Assembly (NCBI RefSeq): GCF_022842375.1
Contig: NZ_JALHPR010000002.1
Coordinates: 186,001 to 250,000 of the forward strand
Origin: Elioraea sp.
Lineage (GTDB): Bacteria > Pseudomonadota > Alphaproteobacteria > Acetobacterales > Acetobacteraceae
Direction of reading: 5' to 3'
Length of the DNA: 64,000 nucleotides
Shown here: positions 1-9,422 of the stretch, piece after piece
Layout: each line of letters starts with the position of its first letter
Numbering within the stretch: the first letter of the stretch is position 1
Notes under the pieces: generated by a model
What the model was told of the DNA's origin: nothing
Database searches by the model: none
The model's input: the letters and a program-made list of their open reading frames with translations, nothing else
Made by a program: the position numbers and the translations under genes

Positions 1-526
1 ACAGGATGACGCATGACGCAGCCGAGCGCATCCGGCGCGAGGAAGGGCTCGACCGGCCGGTCCGCGTGACGATGCCGCAATGGTCGTTCCCTCGCACCGA
101 CCTGCCGCGCGAGACGATCTGCCGCCAGCTCGCCCTCGCCATTCGCGACGAGGTGATGGACCACCACGCCGACCGTGCCGATTACCTGCGCAGGACCGTC
201 GCCTGCTTCCGGCTGGCGGCATCCGGCGTGCGCGACGAGGCGCAGATCCACCCACACGTGCTACTCGGAATTCAGCGACATCATTGTGAGCATCGCCGCG
301 ATCGACGCTGACGTGATCTCGATCGAGACGGCGCGCAGCGACATGGAACCGCTCCAGGCCTTCCGAGATGGCGGGGCGGCTGCGCCGCGCCACCAGCCGC
401 GTGCCGGCCGAGCGCCTCTGGGTGAACCCCGATTGCGGGCTCAAGACGCGCAACTGGGCGGAGGTGAAGCCCGCGATGCGGAACCTCGTCGCCGCGGCGC
501 AACTGCTTCGTAGCGAACTCAGCTGA
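1..526 (+). pseudogene. metE: Remnant of cobalamin-independent methionine synthase (MetE) C-terminal part
   Basis: Three pieces in three successive reading frames match the catalytic end of MetE in the correct order. The first (about 85-265) reads [20 protein letters not shown] and ends near QIH. The second (about 250-355) reads [11 protein letters not shown] and continues to [15 protein letters not shown]. The third (about 386-526) reads [18 protein letters not shown] and ends with a TGA at 524-526. The zinc-ligand regions of the family (the HTxC motif and the NPDCG cysteine) are still recognisable. Segments normally lying between the pieces are missing, so there are deletions as well as frameshifts. 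The 5' part lies outside the window. This is a dead gene, not a sequencing slip. Confidence 0.85.
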
Positions 527-533
527 TCGCACA

Positions 534-560
534 GGCTCCGCCGCCGCGCGCGGCGGAGCC
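534..560. terminator. Hairpin between metE remnant and phosphotriesterase-family gene
   Basis: A perfect 11-bp inverted repeat (534-544 with 550-560) encloses a 5-nt loop. It starts 8 bases after the metE remnant stop and ends just before the stop of the minus-strand gene. It has no clear T-run, so it is a probable rather than certain bidirectional terminator. Confidence 0.5.
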
Positions 561-561
561 G

Positions 562-1605
562 CTACGCTGCGCGGGCCAGCAGCCGGCGCGGCGTCTCGAC
601 CAGGAGCGTGGCGATCTCACCATCCGTGAAGCCGCGCGCCTGCATCATCGGCACCACGTTCGCGAGCATGTGCGCATAGCCATGGCCGCCGAAGGCGGCC
701 AGGCGCGCCTTGGTGCAGATGTCCTGCGAGATCAACAACCGTCCGCCGAAGCCGGCATCGATCAGGCCGCGGACGTATCGCAGGCGCGCGCCATCGTTCG
801 GCAGATCGACAGATGCAATCCAGTACCGCGTCGTCTCGATGCCGAAGAAGTCGAACTCCAGCACCGCGCCGAGCGCGGCGATGCGGATCATCGCGTCGAG
901 CGAGAACAGCGTGCGGTCGATATGGCCGAGGACGAGGCGATCGGGCGCGAGCCCCTCTCCGGTCGCGATGTCAACGATCTCGCGCAGCGCCGCCTCGTCA
1001 CGCCCCGGATGGACGGTCAGCGCGAGGCCGGTGCGCGCGGCGACCCGTGCGGCAGCGACCAGTGCGCGGCGCTCGAAGGGATGCAGCGGCCAGGAGCAGC
1101 CGATCTCGCCGATGATGCCGGCCCGAACATCGGTGCCGGCGATCCCCGTCGTCACCGCCGCTTCGATGCGCGCGGCGAGCGCATCCTCGTCCAACGCCAA
1201 CGTCTCCGCATTGAGATAAGGCGTGATGTAGGTGCCGCAGCCGGCGATGACGCCGACGCCAGAGGCCTCGGCGATCCGGCGGAGGCCTTGAGGGTCAGGC
1301 GCGATGCCGTCGATCGTGAGCTCGACCACATGCGTGCCGCCAGCCGCACGGAACGGCGCGAGTTCGCGTGCGGCCAGCGCGGGATCGTCGAGAACGTGGT
1401 TCCCCGGATGCTGCTCCGGTCGATAAAGCGCAGCGAAATGCGTCTCGAGCGTCACCGGCCGGTGCGGCACGCCGCGCATCTCCGGCAGGGTGATGTCGCA
1501 CAGCAGGTGCTCGTGCATCAGCGTCGGCCCGATTGCCGACGCTGGCACGGCACCGCTGACGGTCATGACCCAGCCGGGCGGGGCAAGGCCGCCGACGCTG
1601 ATCAC
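562..1605 (-). CDS. Phosphotriesterase-family metal-dependent hydrolase
   Basis: This 347-residue protein has the TIM-barrel metal-site pattern of the PTE/PHP family: HEH at residues 31-33, Glu167 in GEIGCS where the bridging residue lies, His199 (TVHPG), His228 (LGHID) and Asp295 (SQDIC). A glutamate at the bridging position is the arrangement of the E. coli PHP type, whereas classical phosphotriesterases use a carboxylated lysine. Family members hydrolyse lactones, phosphotriesters or unknown esters, so the substrate cannot be named. The GTG start overlaps the TGA of the upstream DUF6282 gene, and it is the last gene of the minus-strand operon. Confidence 0.8.
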   Translation of the reverse strand: MISVGGLAPPGWVMTVSGAVPASAIGPTLMHEHLLCDITLPEMRGVPHRPVTLETHFAALYRPEQHPGNHVLDDPALAARELAPFRAAGGTHVVELTIDGIAPDPQGLRRIAEASGVGVIAGCGTYITPYLNAETLALDEDALAARIEAAVTTGIAGTDVRAGIIGEIGCSWPLHPFERRALVAAARVAARTGLALTVHPGRDEAALREIVDIATGEGLAPDRLVLGHIDRTLFSLDAMIRIAALGAVLEFDFFGIETTRYWIASVDLPNDGARLRYVRGLIDAGFGGRLLISQDICTKARLAAFGGHGYAHMLANVVPMMQARGFTDGEIATLLVETPRRLLARAA

Positions 1606-2561
1606 TGCGCGGCGTTCAGCAGCGCGACGGGGGGCTTGGCACCGCCGACCCGGAACAGCGCGATCGGGTTGTCGCGCACCATGCGGACAATTTCGGCCTC
1701 GGAGAAGCCGCTGGCCTCGATCGCGAGGATGAAGCTCCGGAACGATTCGACCGGCAGCGGCAGAACGCTGATGCCGGCATCGCTCGAGAGGATCGCGCGA
1801 TCCCCGGCTGCGCGCACGCCCTCGGCCATCGCCGCAAGGCTCTGCGCGCCAGCGGTGTGCTTCTCCTTGTCGGCGTGCGTCAGCCCGATCTGGCCGGCGA
1901 GCGAGACGAGGAAGTACGAGAACTCGGCATAGCCGCCGGCAGCGACGATGGCGCGAATGACCTCGGGGGCATAGCGCGAGCAGTGGGTGCGCACGCGGGT
2001 GAGGCCGCGCGCACGTGCCGCCTCGACAAGCCGCACCGCCTCAGGCCCGGACACGTGGCCGCAATCGAACACGGCATCCGCCTCGGCGCAGAGGTCCATG
2101 ATCTCGGGCAGCGGATCGGGCATCGGGCCTGTCTCGGGGATGGCGAGGCAGGTCTCGATGAAGGCGGGGCTGCGCCCCTCGGCGCGGGCGACGTGGCGGG
2201 TATGGTGCGTGGGTAACGAAACGAACCGCGCGCCCGTGTCGCCGCCGTAGCCGTAGCGCAGCGCCGAGCGGGCAGCCTCTGCGTCAACGCCGCCGGCGAT
2301 GGGCTGCATGATCAGCCCGCCGAACACATCGACACCGAGATGGCCAAGCTCTGCCATCGCAAGGGCGGCGTAGCCGGAGGAGTTCGCGAAATTGTCCATC
2401 AGCCCGAGCCCGACCATGCCCGCCGCCGCCGCCTGGCGCACGGCATCGAACACCGTAACCGAGCGGCCGTTGATGTGCGGGCAGGCATGGATGTGGCAGT
2501 CGACGCCGCCGCGGAGATAGGCGGCGCCCGGTTGCGTGAACCCAGTCATGGTCGGCTGCAT
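1602..2561 (-). CDS. DUF6282 family amidohydrolase-like protein
   Basis: This 319-residue protein resembles the amidohydrolase-related DUF6282 family. It has an early metal-binding HxH (VDCHIHACPH, about residues 20-30), a central DCGHVSG, a THCSRYAP motif and a late SSDAG aspartate. This order fits a TIM-barrel hydrolase. It sits 30 bases after the ATP-binding subunit of the amino-acid transporter and is translationally coupled to the phosphotriesterase-family gene. The two hydrolases therefore probably act on the same imported compound or its breakdown product. The exact substrate is unknown. Confidence 0.65.
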   Translation of the reverse strand: MQPTMTGFTQPGAAYLRGGVDCHIHACPHINGRSVTVFDAVRQAAAAGMVGLGLMDNFANSSGYAALAMAELGHLGVDVFGGLIMQPIAGGVDAEAARSALRYGYGGDTGARFVSLPTHHTRHVARAEGRSPAFIETCLAIPETGPMPDPLPEIMDLCAEADAVFDCGHVSGPEAVRLVEAARARGLTRVRTHCSRYAPEVIRAIVAAGGYAEFSYFLVSLAGQIGLTHADKEKHTAGAQSLAAMAEGVRAAGDRAILSSDAGISVLPLPVESFRSFILAIEASGFSEAEIVRMVRDNPIALFRVGGAKPPVALLNAAQ

Positions 2562-2591
2562 CTCGGCCTCCTTGCCCTTCGGGTGATGAAC

Positions 2592-3341
<750 letters not shown>

Positions 3342-3995
3342 TGGCCCCGAGGCGGGCGACGCCCCAGGAGATGACGAAGTAGATCACGAGGATGGTGCCG
3401 AAGGCGATGAGCGCCGAGAAGCCGCGCTGGTTCAGCTGCCGTGCGGCGAAGGTGAGCTCGAGAACGCTGATCTGGGAGGCGAGCGAGGTTGCCTTGATCA
3501 TGCCGACGAGGCCGATCGTCATCGGCGGCAGGATCACCGGCCAGGCCTGCGGCAGCACGGTGAGCCGAAGCGTCTGCAGCGGCGAGAGGTTCATCACCTC
3601 GGCGGCGTCCCACTGGTTGGGGTGCACCGACTCGATCCCGGCACGGAAATTCTCCGCGAACAGCGAGGAGGCGCGCAGCACGATCGCGATCGTGCCGACG
3701 GCGAGCGCGTGCAGGCTGAAGCCGAGCAGCTGGAACGTGAAGAACACGAACAGCAGCAGCACGAGAACGGGGATGCGACGGAACACCTCGACGAACAGGA
3801 TCGCGAGCCACCGCAGTGGTGCGACATGCACGATCCGCTCCGCCCGCGTGACCGCCAGGCCAAGCCCGAACAGGAGGCCGAGCCCACAGCCGGCGAAGGC
3901 CATCACCAGCGTGTTGCCCACGGCGGTGGCGAGGAACACCATGTTCCAGTAGGTGAAGAAGCGCGGGGCCTCGGCGATGAGCGTGGCGAACATGG

Positions 3996-4670
3996 CTAGA
4001 ACACCTTCGCCTTGATGCGGAAGGCGTAGAGCCCGAACCAATAGAGGCTGGCCGATGCGGCAATGGTCAGCGTGATGTACATGCCGGCCGCGATCGAGAA
4101 GATCTCGAACGAGCGGAAGTTGATCGCGTTCACGTTCAGCGCGCGGCCCGTCAGCTCCTCGACGCCGAAGATTGCGGCAATCGAGGTGCCGAGCACCATG
4201 ACGATGTAGTGGTTGGCAAGCGGTGCGTAGAGCGTCTTGAGCAAATGCGGCACCACGACGTAGCGGATCATCTGCAGCCGCGAGAAGCCGAGCGTGGCGG
4301 CGGCATCGAGCTCCGTCCGCCGCACCGACATGAAGCCCGCGCGCTGGATCTCGGTGAGGTACGCACCGGCGTTGAGGCTGATGCCGACCAGCACGGCCTG
4401 GTAGCTGTCGAGGAAGATGCCCGCGTCAGGCAGACCGTAGTAGAGGAAGAATATCTGCACGAGCAGCGGCGTGTTCGTGAAGAAGCTGACATAGGCATCG
4501 ACCAGCCGCCGCGCTGCCTTCGGTCCATAGGCCTTGGTCGCGGCGCAGAGAGCGCCGACGACCATGCCGATGGCGAAGCCAAAGAACGCGAGTTGCAGCG
4601 CGATCATCGCGCCGCCGGCCAGGTACGGGATGTGGCCCGTGACCTGGCCCCACTGGAACGTGTAGTTCAC
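3996..4670 (-). CDS. Polar amino-acid ABC transporter, permease
   Basis: This 224-aa permease is the partner of the following one. It has several membrane spans and the family EAA-like loop (ELDAAATLGFSRLQMIRYVV). It begins 35 bases after the solute-binding gene and ends 2 bases before the start of the next permease. That spacing is typical of a coupled heterodimeric importer of amino acids or opines. Confidence 0.9.
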   Translation of the reverse strand: MNYTFQWGQVTGHIPYLAGGAMIALQLAFFGFAIGMVVGALCAATKAYGPKAARRLVDAYVSFFTNTPLLVQIFFLYYGLPDAGIFLDSYQAVLVGISLNAGAYLTEIQRAGFMSVRRTELDAAATLGFSRLQMIRYVVVPHLLKTLYAPLANHYIVMVLGTSIAAIFGVEELTGRALNVNAINFRSFEIFSIAAGMYITLTIAASASLYWFGLYAFRIKAKVF

Positions 4671-4705
4671 GAAAGCCCCGGCAGGCTGCCTTCAGATGCC
4701 TTGTC

Positions 4706-5542
4706 TCAGAAGTAAGGGGTGAACGGCACCGGGCGCGTCATCGGGCCGCCGTACCACTTCTCCCAGGTGGCGTTGATGAAGCCGCTCGCATGCATGTCGA
4801 ACAGCGCGACGTTCGTCCAGTCGCGCAGCGTGAAGTTGCCCTTCTGCACGCCGATGCAGGGATAGAAGGCAGCGAGCACGTCAGGCAGCACCTTCCATGC
4901 GACGTTCTGGCTGGCCATCTGTACCCGCAGGCCGTCGGCGACGTCCACCATGGCGTTGCCGCGCCCCTGCGCGAGCGCACGCATCGCGTCGGGGTAGTTG
5001 TCGAGCAGCGTCACGCGTGCCAGAGGCGCATTCGCCTGGATCCAGGGAACGCCGATCGTGCCGCGCACCATGATGAACTGCGTGGTCGGCCGGTTCAAAT
5101 CGGCCAGCGCATTGATGCCGCGGCCCTCGATGGTGATGACCGTCATCGCCTGGGTGGAGATCGGCACGGTGTAGTCGATCACCAGCGCACGCGCCGGCGT
5201 GCGCGTCATCGCCCCCATGACGAGGTCGACGCGACCTGTCGAGACGAAGGGAATGCGGTCCGGAGAGCCGAGATGGACGAACTCGACCTGCGCGCCTTCG
5301 CCGAGAATACGCCCGAGCTCGTTGCCGATATCGACATCGAAGCCTTCGAGCTGGTTGCGGTCGTTGATCCGGGCGAGCGGCGCGAGGGTGGGATTGACTC
5401 CGATGCGCAGCCGCTTCGTCTGCACCACCTGGTCGATCGGCCGAGCGGAAGATGGGCGGCTGCCGGTGGTGGCGAGAACAGCAGCGGTGGCAGCGGTCGC
5501 CGTGAACAGGCGACGGCGGTTGGACGTGAACCAGGTACGCAT
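4706..5542 (-). CDS. Amino-acid ABC transporter, periplasmic solute-binding protein
   Basis: This is a 278-aa family 3 binding protein. A basic N-terminus with NRRRLF followed by an Ala/Thr-rich hydrophobic stretch looks like a Tat-type or Sec signal peptide, with cleavage near residue 33. The mature part has the family pattern RIGVNPTLAPLA, GFDVDIGNELG and GRVDLVMGAMTRTPARA. It supplies ligand to the permeases and ATPase encoded downstream. The ligand is probably an amino acid or imino acid, as suggested by the neighbouring dehydrogenase genes. Confidence 0.9.
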   Translation of the reverse strand: MRTWFTSNRRRLFTATAATAAVLATTGSRPSSARPIDQVVQTKRLRIGVNPTLAPLARINDRNQLEGFDVDIGNELGRILGEGAQVEFVHLGSPDRIPFVSTGRVDLVMGAMTRTPARALVIDYTVPISTQAMTVITIEGRGINALADLNRPTTQFIMVRGTIGVPWIQANAPLARVTLLDNYPDAMRALAQGRGNAMVDVADGLRVQMASQNVAWKVLPDVLAAFYPCIGVQKGNFTLRDWTNVALFDMHASGFINATWEKWYGGPMTRPVPFTPYF

Positions 5543-5677
5543 CGAGACCCCCCGAGATGGCGTTGTGGCACCGGATCGTGTCGGCTGCGGTGAGGGCTGG
5601 CAAGGACCCTTGTGATGCTCCCTGGGCGCAGCATCACCAAGCTGGCCCCCTCGGCGATGAAATCGGAGGCGTTTTGC

Positions 5678-6616
5678 CTACGCCCGCAGCAACCCTGTCG
5701 CCACGAGCACCTCGCGAAGCCGCTCGACCTCTGCCCCCGGCAGCGGCCCGATGGGTCGCTTCGTCGTGGCCGAGGGGATGCGGCCGAGCAGCGCGAGGCA
5801 GGCCTTGATCCGCGCCGTCGCCCAGCCACCAGGCGCCGTGCCGTAGATCGCGCGCGCGAGCGGGTAGATGATCGCGTGGTGTCGCCGCGCCGCGACAAGG
5901 TCGCTCGCGCGCACTGCGCGGTCCAGGGCGACGATCGTTTCGGGGATGATGTCAGCGAGGGAAACGAGGCTACCCTCGCTGCCGAGCACGTAGCAGGTGA
6001 ACAGGTGCTCATCGCCGCTTGCCATCATCCGCACATGGGGCGCCGCCTCCGCCACCGCGCGGCGCGAGGCCTCGTAGGCCGCCGTCTCCCAGCTCCCTTC
6101 CTTGACGCCGACGACGCCCGGCAGCCGTGCCAAGGCGGCGAGCAAGGAGGGCGGAAACGCCGTCCGACCCGCATTCACGCTGCCCTGGAACAGGAATACC
6201 GGCAGGCCCGCCGCTCCGATCACCGCCTCGTGGTGGGCCATGATCGCGGCGGGATCATGGAACGTGGCCCAGCCATTCGGGGCGAACACCATCAGCGCAT
6301 CGGCGCCTGCGTCCCGCGCATCCTCGGCGTGCAGGATCGCCTCGTCCGTCGCCTCGGCATTGATGCCGCACACGATGATGCGGCGCTGCCCCACCGTCGA
6401 GACGGTGAGCTCGATGACGCGGCGCTTCTCGGCGCGCGTGAGATACACGTTCTCGCCCGCATGGCCGTTGCAGAGGACGCCGACGATGCCGTCCGACGCG
6501 GCCACGTCCGCCGTATGCCGCGCGATGGCGGCCTCGTCGAGGACACCCTCATCCGTCATAGGAACGATGGTCGAGGGGTAGATGCCGTCCCACGGGTTGG
6601 CATGTGCGGGGATCAT
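5678..6616 (-). CDS. Dihydrodipicolinate synthase / N-acetylneuraminate lyase family protein
   Basis: This is a 312-aa TIM-barrel aldolase-type enzyme. The Schiff-base lysine is visible as Lys172 in GVVGVKEGS. The tyrosine that most family members carry about 30 residues earlier (the LYN motif) is a phenylalanine here (Phe143 in PVFLFQG), so the proton relay may differ. In hydroxyproline operons a family member deaminates pyrroline-4-hydroxy-2-carboxylate, and the FAD oxidoreductases encoded next to it make such a role possible. Its start overlaps the stop of the FAD oxidoreductase gene (ATGA). Function is inferred, not proven. Confidence 0.8.
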   Translation of the reverse strand: MIPAHANPWDGIYPSTIVPMTDEGVLDEAAIARHTADVAASDGIVGVLCNGHAGENVYLTRAEKRRVIELTVSTVGQRRIIVCGINAEATDEAILHAEDARDAGADALMVFAPNGWATFHDPAAIMAHHEAVIGAAGLPVFLFQGSVNAGRTAFPPSLLAALARLPGVVGVKEGSWETAAYEASRRAVAEAAPHVRMMASGDEHLFTCYVLGSEGSLVSLADIIPETIVALDRAVRASDLVAARRHHAIIYPLARAIYGTAPGGWATARIKACLALLGRIPSATTKRPIGPLPGAEVERLREVLVATGLLRA

Positions 6617-7740
6617 GCGGCGTCCTTTTGTGCAAGCAGGCGGTCGATGGGGAACAGCGGCAGTGCGAGCGGCCGGCCGAGGATGGCATCGGCGAGCAGC
6701 GCGCCCATGAAGGGGCCGCTCGTGTAGCCGGAATGAACGCTGCCGATGATCCAGCCATCCTCGACGCCCGGCAAGGGACCAAGCACCGGAAGGGCATCCG
6801 CCGTCTCCGCCTCCAGGCCGAGCCAGGCGCGGACGATGCGCGCGCGGCGCAGCGCGGGCAGGACGAAGGCGGCGAGCCTGATGTTGCCGATCAGCGCCTC
6901 CGGCACGAAGGCATCGCCGCGCCCGTCATGCCGCCCGCCCCTGCCCTGCCAGCCGCCGCCGATCAGCACGGTGCCGTTCGGATACTGCTTCAGCGACAGC
7001 AGCCCGGAGGCGATGCCGAGAACGCTCTGCATCACGGGCGGCATGCGCTCGGTTACCGCGAGCTGGTTGATCAGCACCTTGATCGGCAGCCTGATGCCGA
7101 ACCACCCCGCCATGTCCTCGAGCCACACGCCGCCGGCAAGCACCACGCGCGTTGCCATGAGCGGCTCGCCATCGGCAACCCGCACCTGCCAGCCGCCGCG
7201 CACCCGCTCGACGCCGGTGACGGCCACGCCTTCGCGCAGCGCGACGCCGGCTCCCTCGAGTGCGACACGGAAGGCCCGCCCGGTCAGGTAGGCGGAGGCG
7301 AACCCGTCGACGGGGCAGTGGCCGACGCGCAGCGCGCGCTCCGATAGCCCAGGCTCGATCTCCCGCGCACGCGCGCCGTCGACCAGGGTGATCGGCGCGC
7401 CCGCTGCCCGCCGCGCGGCAGCGCGCGCCTCGAGGATCGCCACCTCCGCCTCGGTGAAGGCGACGGAGAGGCCATCGCGCTGCTCCGCCCCGACGGACAG
7501 GCCGAGCCAGCGGGGCGTGTCCATCCACAGTTCCCAGGCCTTCAGCGCGTAGGGAATGAGGGCGGCGCGCGTCATCTGCATCGTCAGCGTGCCGGCATTC
7601 ACGCCCGACGCTTCGCGGCAGATGGGACCGCGATCGACCAGCGCGACGCGCATCCCCGCACGCGCCAGCGGCAGCGCCACGCTCGCCCCCATCACGCCCG
7701 CGCCGATGACGGCGCAGTCGAAACGATCAGCATTCGTCAT
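6613..7740 (-). CDS. FAD-dependent amino-acid oxidoreductase (DadA/glycine oxidase-like, beta subunit)
   Basis: This is a 375-aa flavoprotein with an N-terminal Rossmann motif CAVIGAGVMGASVAL, a mid-protein GDG-like region and a C-terminal FAD-contact segment GWIIGSVHSGYTSGPF. With the two genes upstream it makes the three-part set seen in opine oxidases, hydrogen cyanide synthase and D-hydroxyproline dehydrogenase: small [2Fe-2S] protein, large FAD/NAD protein and DadA-like protein. It probably oxidises a secondary amine or D-amino acid and passes electrons to the respiratory chain. It overlaps its upstream neighbour by 4 bases. Confidence 0.85.
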   Translation of the reverse strand: MTNADRFDCAVIGAGVMGASVALPLARAGMRVALVDRGPICREASGVNAGTLTMQMTRAALIPYALKAWELWMDTPRWLGLSVGAEQRDGLSVAFTEAEVAILEARAAARRAAGAPITLVDGARAREIEPGLSERALRVGHCPVDGFASAYLTGRAFRVALEGAGVALREGVAVTGVERVRGGWQVRVADGEPLMATRVVLAGGVWLEDMAGWFGIRLPIKVLINQLAVTERMPPVMQSVLGIASGLLSLKQYPNGTVLIGGGWQGRGGRHDGRGDAFVPEALIGNIRLAAFVLPALRRARIVRAWLGLEAETADALPVLGPLPGVEDGWIIGSVHSGYTSGPFMGALLADAILGRPLALPLFPIDRLLAQKDAA

Positions 7741-9146
7741 GGTGGTGCAGGGGCCGGGATCGGGATGTCGGCGTAGTCGAAGTCGCCGAGCAGGTCATCG
7801 GCCGAGACGGGCCTGAGCGGCGGGCGCCCCGTCCAAGGCGCAACGTTCTCGCGCCCGCCGACATGGGGGGCGAGCAGCGATGCCGCCGCCTCGCCGCACA
7901 TGCGGCCCTGGCAGGGGCCCATGCCGCAGCGCGTCCACTGCTTCACCTGGTTGAGGTCGCGCGCGCCGGCGGCGATCGCGGCCTCGATCGCCGCGCGGGG
8001 GACGTCCTCGCAGCGGCAGACGATGGTCTCGGGCGTGATCCCCCCGGCCATCGCAGGGCGCGGGCGCATCATCCACGACATTGCAGCTGCCGCACGGCCG
8101 GCGCGCGCGATCCCGGCCTGAAGCTGTGCTGCCTCCGCCGCGGCCGCGCTCCGGCCCAGCGCCTGCGCCGCCGCAAGCCCCGCCAGCCTGCCCTGGAGCG
8201 CGGCGACGGCAGCGCCGCCGATGCCCCCCACCTCGCCGGCGAGCCACAGCCGCGCAACGGAACCGGCCAGCGTTCCGTCACGCGCGGCGACCCAGCCGCT
8301 CGCCGCGTCGTAGCGATGGCGGAGGCGGAGAAGCCGTGTCGCGGCCGTGTCGGGAACGAGCCCGTGGCCGATGGCGAGCGCATCGGCGGCGATCGCCACC
8401 TCGGGCGCGCCGGGAACGAGGCGCCCCTCCGCATCGACACGCCCTAGGCGCACCGCCCCGAGCCTCTCGGTTCCTTCGGCGCGGATGACCGTGTGACGAT
8501 GGAACACCGGAACGCGGGCCGCGGCGATCCGCGCGCGCCAGAGCGCACCGCGGGCGAGAAGGTCGGGCCGCGCAGCCAGCGCCGGCAGCGCGCCAAGCCA
8601 TTCGGCGCGCGACGCGAGATCGACCACCGCGGCGACGGTTCCGCCTGCCTTCAGGATCGAGGCAGCGACAAGCGAGAGAAGCGGCCCGCAGCCAGCGACA
8701 ACGGTCCTCTGCCCCGGCAGCACGCCGTTGGCCTTGAGAAGGATCGTCGCCGCGGCGAGCCCGATCACGCCAGGCAGCGTCCAGCCGGGAAACGGCATGA
8801 CGCGCTCATGCGCGCCCGTGGCGATGACCAGCGCATCCGCCGTCACCGTCTCTGACCGCCCGTGCCTGGCGACGTCGACGCGCCAGGCATCGTCGCGCGC
8901 GATCAGCCAGGCGGTCGCGCTGTCGAGGTGCTCGACGGTCGAAATGCGAAGCTTCTCCCTCAGCGCCGCGCCGTCCCGCGCATCGGCGTCATCGCGCGTG
9001 ACTGATGGTGCCGGCGCGCGCCAGACCTGCCCGCCCGCCGCGGCGTTCTCGTCGATCACCGCGACGGAGAGACCGTGGCCGGCGGCAGCGAGGGCGGCAT
9101 TGGCACCGGCAGGCCCGGCGCCAAGCACGGCGAGATCAACCTTCAT
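7737..9146 (-). CDS. FAD/NAD-dependent oxidoreductase, HcnB/OoxA-like alpha subunit
   Basis: This is a pyridine-nucleotide-disulfide-type flavoprotein of 469 aa. It starts at the ATG at 9146, where the Rossmann motif LAVLGAGPAGANAAL begins at once. A second nucleotide-binding motif, VVAGCGPLLSLVA, lies in the middle. The C-terminal part carries a four-cysteine BFD-like cluster site: CRCEDV followed by CGMGPCQGRMC. The open frame upstream of 9146 runs into the gene before and is not likely used. It is the large subunit of the three-part dehydrogenase encoded by 6613-9418. Confidence 0.87.
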   Translation of the reverse strand: MKVDLAVLGAGPAGANAALAAAGHGLSVAVIDENAAAGGQVWRAPAPSVTRDDADARDGAALREKLRISTVEHLDSATAWLIARDDAWRVDVARHGRSETVTADALVIATGAHERVMPFPGWTLPGVIGLAAATILLKANGVLPGQRTVVAGCGPLLSLVAASILKAGGTVAAVVDLASRAEWLGALPALAARPDLLARGALWRARIAAARVPVFHRHTVIRAEGTERLGAVRLGRVDAEGRLVPGAPEVAIAADALAIGHGLVPDTAATRLLRLRHRYDAASGWVAARDGTLAGSVARLWLAGEVGGIGGAAVAALQGRLAGLAAAQALGRSAAAAEAAQLQAGIARAGRAAAAMSWMMRPRPAMAGGITPETIVCRCEDVPRAAIEAAIAAGARDLNQVKQWTRCGMGPCQGRMCGEAAASLLAPHVGGRENVAPWTGRPPLRPVSADDLLGDFDYADIPIPAPAPP

Positions 9147-9418
9147 TCCGCGTGCGGCCCGCGCAACGACACGGCGATGCCATCGCGCACGGCGATCATG
9201 CAGGCACGCTCCGCCCGCCCCTCGATCAGCACGGTGCATTCCTGGCACACGCCCATCAGGCAGAAGGCGCCGCGGGGTGTGTCGCCCGCCGGGCTACGGC
9301 GCAGCACGACGATGCCTGCCGCGAGCAGGGCAGCGGCCACCGAGATGCCTGGCGTTGCCACGACATCCCGCCCGTCCACGCGCATGACGACACTGCCTCG
9401 AGCGGGCGCCCCGCTCAC
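9143..9418 (-). CDS. [2Fe-2S] small subunit of amino-acid/opine-type dehydrogenase (HcnA/OoxC-like)
   Basis: This is a 91-aa ferredoxin-like protein with the plant-type cluster pattern CLMGVCQECTV followed by a cysteine in ERACM. I chose the GTG at 9418, five bases after the stop of the RraA-like gene. The ATG at 9385 (MRVDGRDVV) is also possible. It is coupled by a 4-base overlap to the alpha-subunit gene. It passes electrons between the two flavin subunits, as in the known three-subunit enzymes. Confidence 0.85.
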   Translation of the reverse strand: MSGAPARGSVVMRVDGRDVVATPGISVAAALLAAGIVVLRRSPAGDTPRGAFCLMGVCQECTVLIEGRAERACMIAVRDGIAVSLRGPHAE

Positions 9419-9422
9419 GCGA

